Shown here: piece after piece, positions 6,818 to 7,356 of the stretch
Layout: each line of letters opens with the position of its first letter
Numbering within the stretch: the first letter of the stretch is position 1
From: Simkania sp.
Lineage (GTDB): Bacteria; Chlamydiota; Chlamydiia; Chlamydiales; Simkaniaceae
NCBI GenBank assembly: GCA_028279205.1
Contig: JANQSR010000105.1
Coordinates: 1 to 7,356 of the forward strand
Length of the DNA stretch: 7,356 bases
Direction: 5' to 3'
Program-made: the position numbers and the translations under genes
The notes under the pieces: generated by a model
What the model was told of the DNA's origin: nothing
What the model saw: the letters and a program-made list of their open reading frames with translations, nothing else
Database searches by the model: none

Positions 6818-6834
6818 GTGGAAACGAGTGGAAA
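6818..6834 (+). promoter_or_regulatory. Second, inverted copy of the MraZ-type operator
   Basis: The plus strand carries the identical 17-mer GTGGAAACGAGTGGAAA, with 107 bases separating it from the copy at 6694-6710. The flanks of the two copies do not match (GGAT…TTTTT versus GCAA…TAGAT). This is therefore not the end of a longer inverted duplication; only the box pair is conserved. It faces the plus-strand genes at the right end of the window. It could control a divergent transcript or let a MraZ oligomer contact both sites. No convincing -35/-10 pair for a plus-strand transcript was found beside it. Confidence 0.6.
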
Positions 6835-6869
6835 TAGATTTTATATCAATTGCGAAGAATAAATTCATA

Positions 6870-6888
6870 GTATCCGTTCAGTGGGGGG
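6870..6888 (+). repeat. Left terminal inverted repeat of the element
   Basis: GTATCCGTTCAGTGGGGGG matches the right-end repeat at all 19 positions in reverse complement. One further G follows here before the match ends. The GTA-CCGTTCA start resembles ends I associate with the IS66 family; this is from memory. Confidence 0.75.
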
Positions 6889-6924
6889 GTGAAAATTAAA
6901 GATTAAGGTGCTAAGCTGGTTCCC

Positions 6925-7194
6925 ATGAAAAAAAATTATGACGAGCTCTTTGCAACTATAGCACGACTGGAAAAACGAATTACAGCCCTTGAGGAAGAAA
7001 ACACTCAGCTGCGCAAGGAAAACAAAGATCTTGCACTCCTTGAAAAAGGGGTTACTCGGCTGCTAATTCCGAGATCCAAACCCCTTCAATCTAGCAACCC
7101 CCCACTGAACGGATACAACTTTATGAGTAACAACATCCATTATCTTAAAGCTCCAGACTTAAACTCTCCAAAAACGGCAGACCTGAGATGCTGA
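6925..7194 (+). pseudogene. N-terminal fragment of an IS66-family transposase
   Basis: The ATG-started frame encodes 89 residues. Residues 1-45 form an almost perfect coiled coil (YDELFATIARLEKRITALEE, then NTQLRKENKDL). This resembles the leucine-zipper domain that opens IS66 transposases (LZ_Tnp_IS66), where it is normally followed by a Ser/Asn/Pro-rich stretch, a zinc finger and the DDE domain. Here only a short SKPLQSSNPPL tract follows before the right inverted repeat. From about residue 67 the frame runs out of the element into the neighbouring sequence and stops at a TGA inside a tandem repeat. It cannot be an active transposase. A possible AAGGTG ribosome site lies about 14 bases upstream, too far to be strong. 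It could be translated as a short coiled-coil peptide. Confidence 0.55.
7098..7116 (-). repeat. Right terminal inverted repeat of the element
   Basis: CCCCCCACTGAACGGATAC is the exact reverse complement of the left repeat. Its outer end lies only six bases before the ATG at 7123 of the following plus-strand reading frame, so the insertion displaced whatever leader that gene had. Confidence 0.75.
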
Positions 7195-7256
7195 GATCTA
7201 CGGGTGGCTTATCTCCAAAAACGGCAGACCTGACGATGCTGAGATCTACGGGTGGC
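7165..7256 (+). repeat. Two-copy tandem repeat, 16-codon unit, one copy missing a base
   Basis: Copy 1 (7165-7208) and copy 2 (7212-7256) are identical except that copy 2 has a C at 7234 that copy 1 lacks between 7186 and 7187. The observed period is 47. Restoring the C gives 48 bases, or 16 codons (SPKTADLTMLRSTGGL). Near-identity implies a recent duplication. The missing base puts the sequence upstream of copy 1 and downstream of copy 2 in different frames. Confidence 0.85.
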
Positions 7257-7356
7257 CTAGATCAAGTGCACGTGCTCAGTGAGAAAATCGAAGCGATCGC
7301 TGGCGAGTCATTGAATCCAATTTGGTCTAGTTTTATAAGTAGCACCCCCTCTTATC
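7188..7356 (+). CDS. Unrecognised protein, N-terminal part, runs off window
   Basis: From an ATG at 7188 this frame stays open to the window edge (56 codons visible). It reads MLRSTGGL, a second SPKTADLTMLRSTGGL unit, then DQVHVLSEKIEAIAGESL and a Trp/Ser-rich stretch. If one base were restored in the first repeat copy (between 7186 and 7187), the frame would continue upstream to an ATG at 7123 (MSNNIHYLKAPDLN). That ATG lies just outside the mobile element and is the more natural N-terminus. A third ATG at 7236 is also possible. None of these starts has a good Shine-Dalgarno sequence. I do not recognise the family. No signal peptide is evident, and the visible part is mildly amphipathic. The gene may be broken by the frame loss, or start at 7188 or 7236 after it. 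Confidence 0.45.
   Translation, partial: MLRSTGGLSPKTADLTMLRSTGGLDQVHVLSEKIEAIAGESLNPIWSSFISSTPSY

Larger units (their letters stand above)
6671..6869. other. AT-rich divergent regulatory region upstream of mraZ
   Basis: No coding sequence was recognised here. It holds the proposed mraZ promoter, two oppositely oriented copies of the GTGGAAA box pair and a 14-bp palindrome. TAGATTTTA appears at 6721 and again at 6835. The 35 bases from 6835 to 6869, between the second operator and the mobile element, contain nothing I can name. Confidence 0.6.
6870..7116 (+). mobile_element. 247-bp IS66-type remnant or miniature element
   Basis: The segment is bounded by perfect 19-bp inverted repeats: GTATCCGTTCAGTGGGGGG at the left end and its exact reverse complement at the right end. 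Between them, in the orientation expected of a transposase gene, an ATG at 6925 opens a coiled-coil reading frame resembling the leucine-zipper N-terminus of IS66-family transposases. The catalytic part is absent, so this is an internally deleted, non-autonomous copy. The flanking eight-base sequences (AATTCATA and AACTTTAT) do not form a target duplication, so the insertion may be old or rearranged. It separates the dcw regulatory region from the plus-strand gene that follows. Confidence 0.65.

Noticed and set aside
6862..7124. Eight-base target duplication flanking the 247-bp element
   Set aside because: The flanks AATTCATA and AACTTTAT agree at only three positions, so no duplication is claimed.
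7165..7256. CRISPR-like repeats
   Set aside because: There are only two directly adjacent copies, with no spacers, and the unit is a whole number of codons once the lost base is restored.

Overview
The window looks like a chromosomal segment of a chlamydia-type bacterium, probably one of the 'environmental' lineages (Waddlia, Parachlamydia or Simkania-like). The reason is gene order. On the minus strand it carries a reduced division/cell-wall (dcw) cluster, mraZ - rsmH - ftsL-like - ftsI (pbp3) - murE - amiA, with an amidase directly after murE. From memory this matches the chlamydial order (rsmH, small FtsL-like protein, pbp3, murE, amiA). There is no murF, mraY or ftsZ nearby. The species assignment is inference; no rRNA or other marker is present.

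Layout. Positions 1-741 (+) hold the 3' part of a gene for a GT-A-like glycosyltransferase with an aspartate triad. It converges on amiA with only 24 bases between them. Positions 766-6670 (-) are the tightly packed dcw operon: gaps of 1-38 bases and a 23-base overlap of ftsI with murE. Positions 6671-6869 are a regulatory region. A sigma70-like promoter for mraZ there abuts a pair of 10-bp-phased GTGGAAA boxes, which fit a MraZ operator. An identical 17-bp copy of the pair sits 107 bp away in the opposite orientation. Positions 6870-7116 are a 247-bp mobile-element remnant bounded by perfect 19-bp inverted repeats, carrying the start of an IS66-type transposase gene. From about 7123 to the window end (+) runs the beginning of an unrecognised gene. 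Its first codons contain an imperfect 16-codon tandem duplication, one copy of which has lost a base.

How the genes fit together. MurE adds meso-diaminopimelate (it has a DNPR motif) to the peptidoglycan precursor. FtsI cross-links septal peptidoglycan. The FtsL-like protein is a probable divisome partner of FtsI. AmiA cleaves peptidoglycan during division or remodelling. RsmH methylates 16S rRNA. MraZ probably represses the whole operon by binding at its own transcription start.

The main points for a second look are the duplicated MraZ-type operator facing both ways, a single-base frame break in rsmH exactly at a run of nine T, the IS66-type miniature element next to the operator, and the frame-broken tandem repeat in the adjacent gene. 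Two single-base frame breaks in 7.4 kb also make sequencing error a serious alternative.
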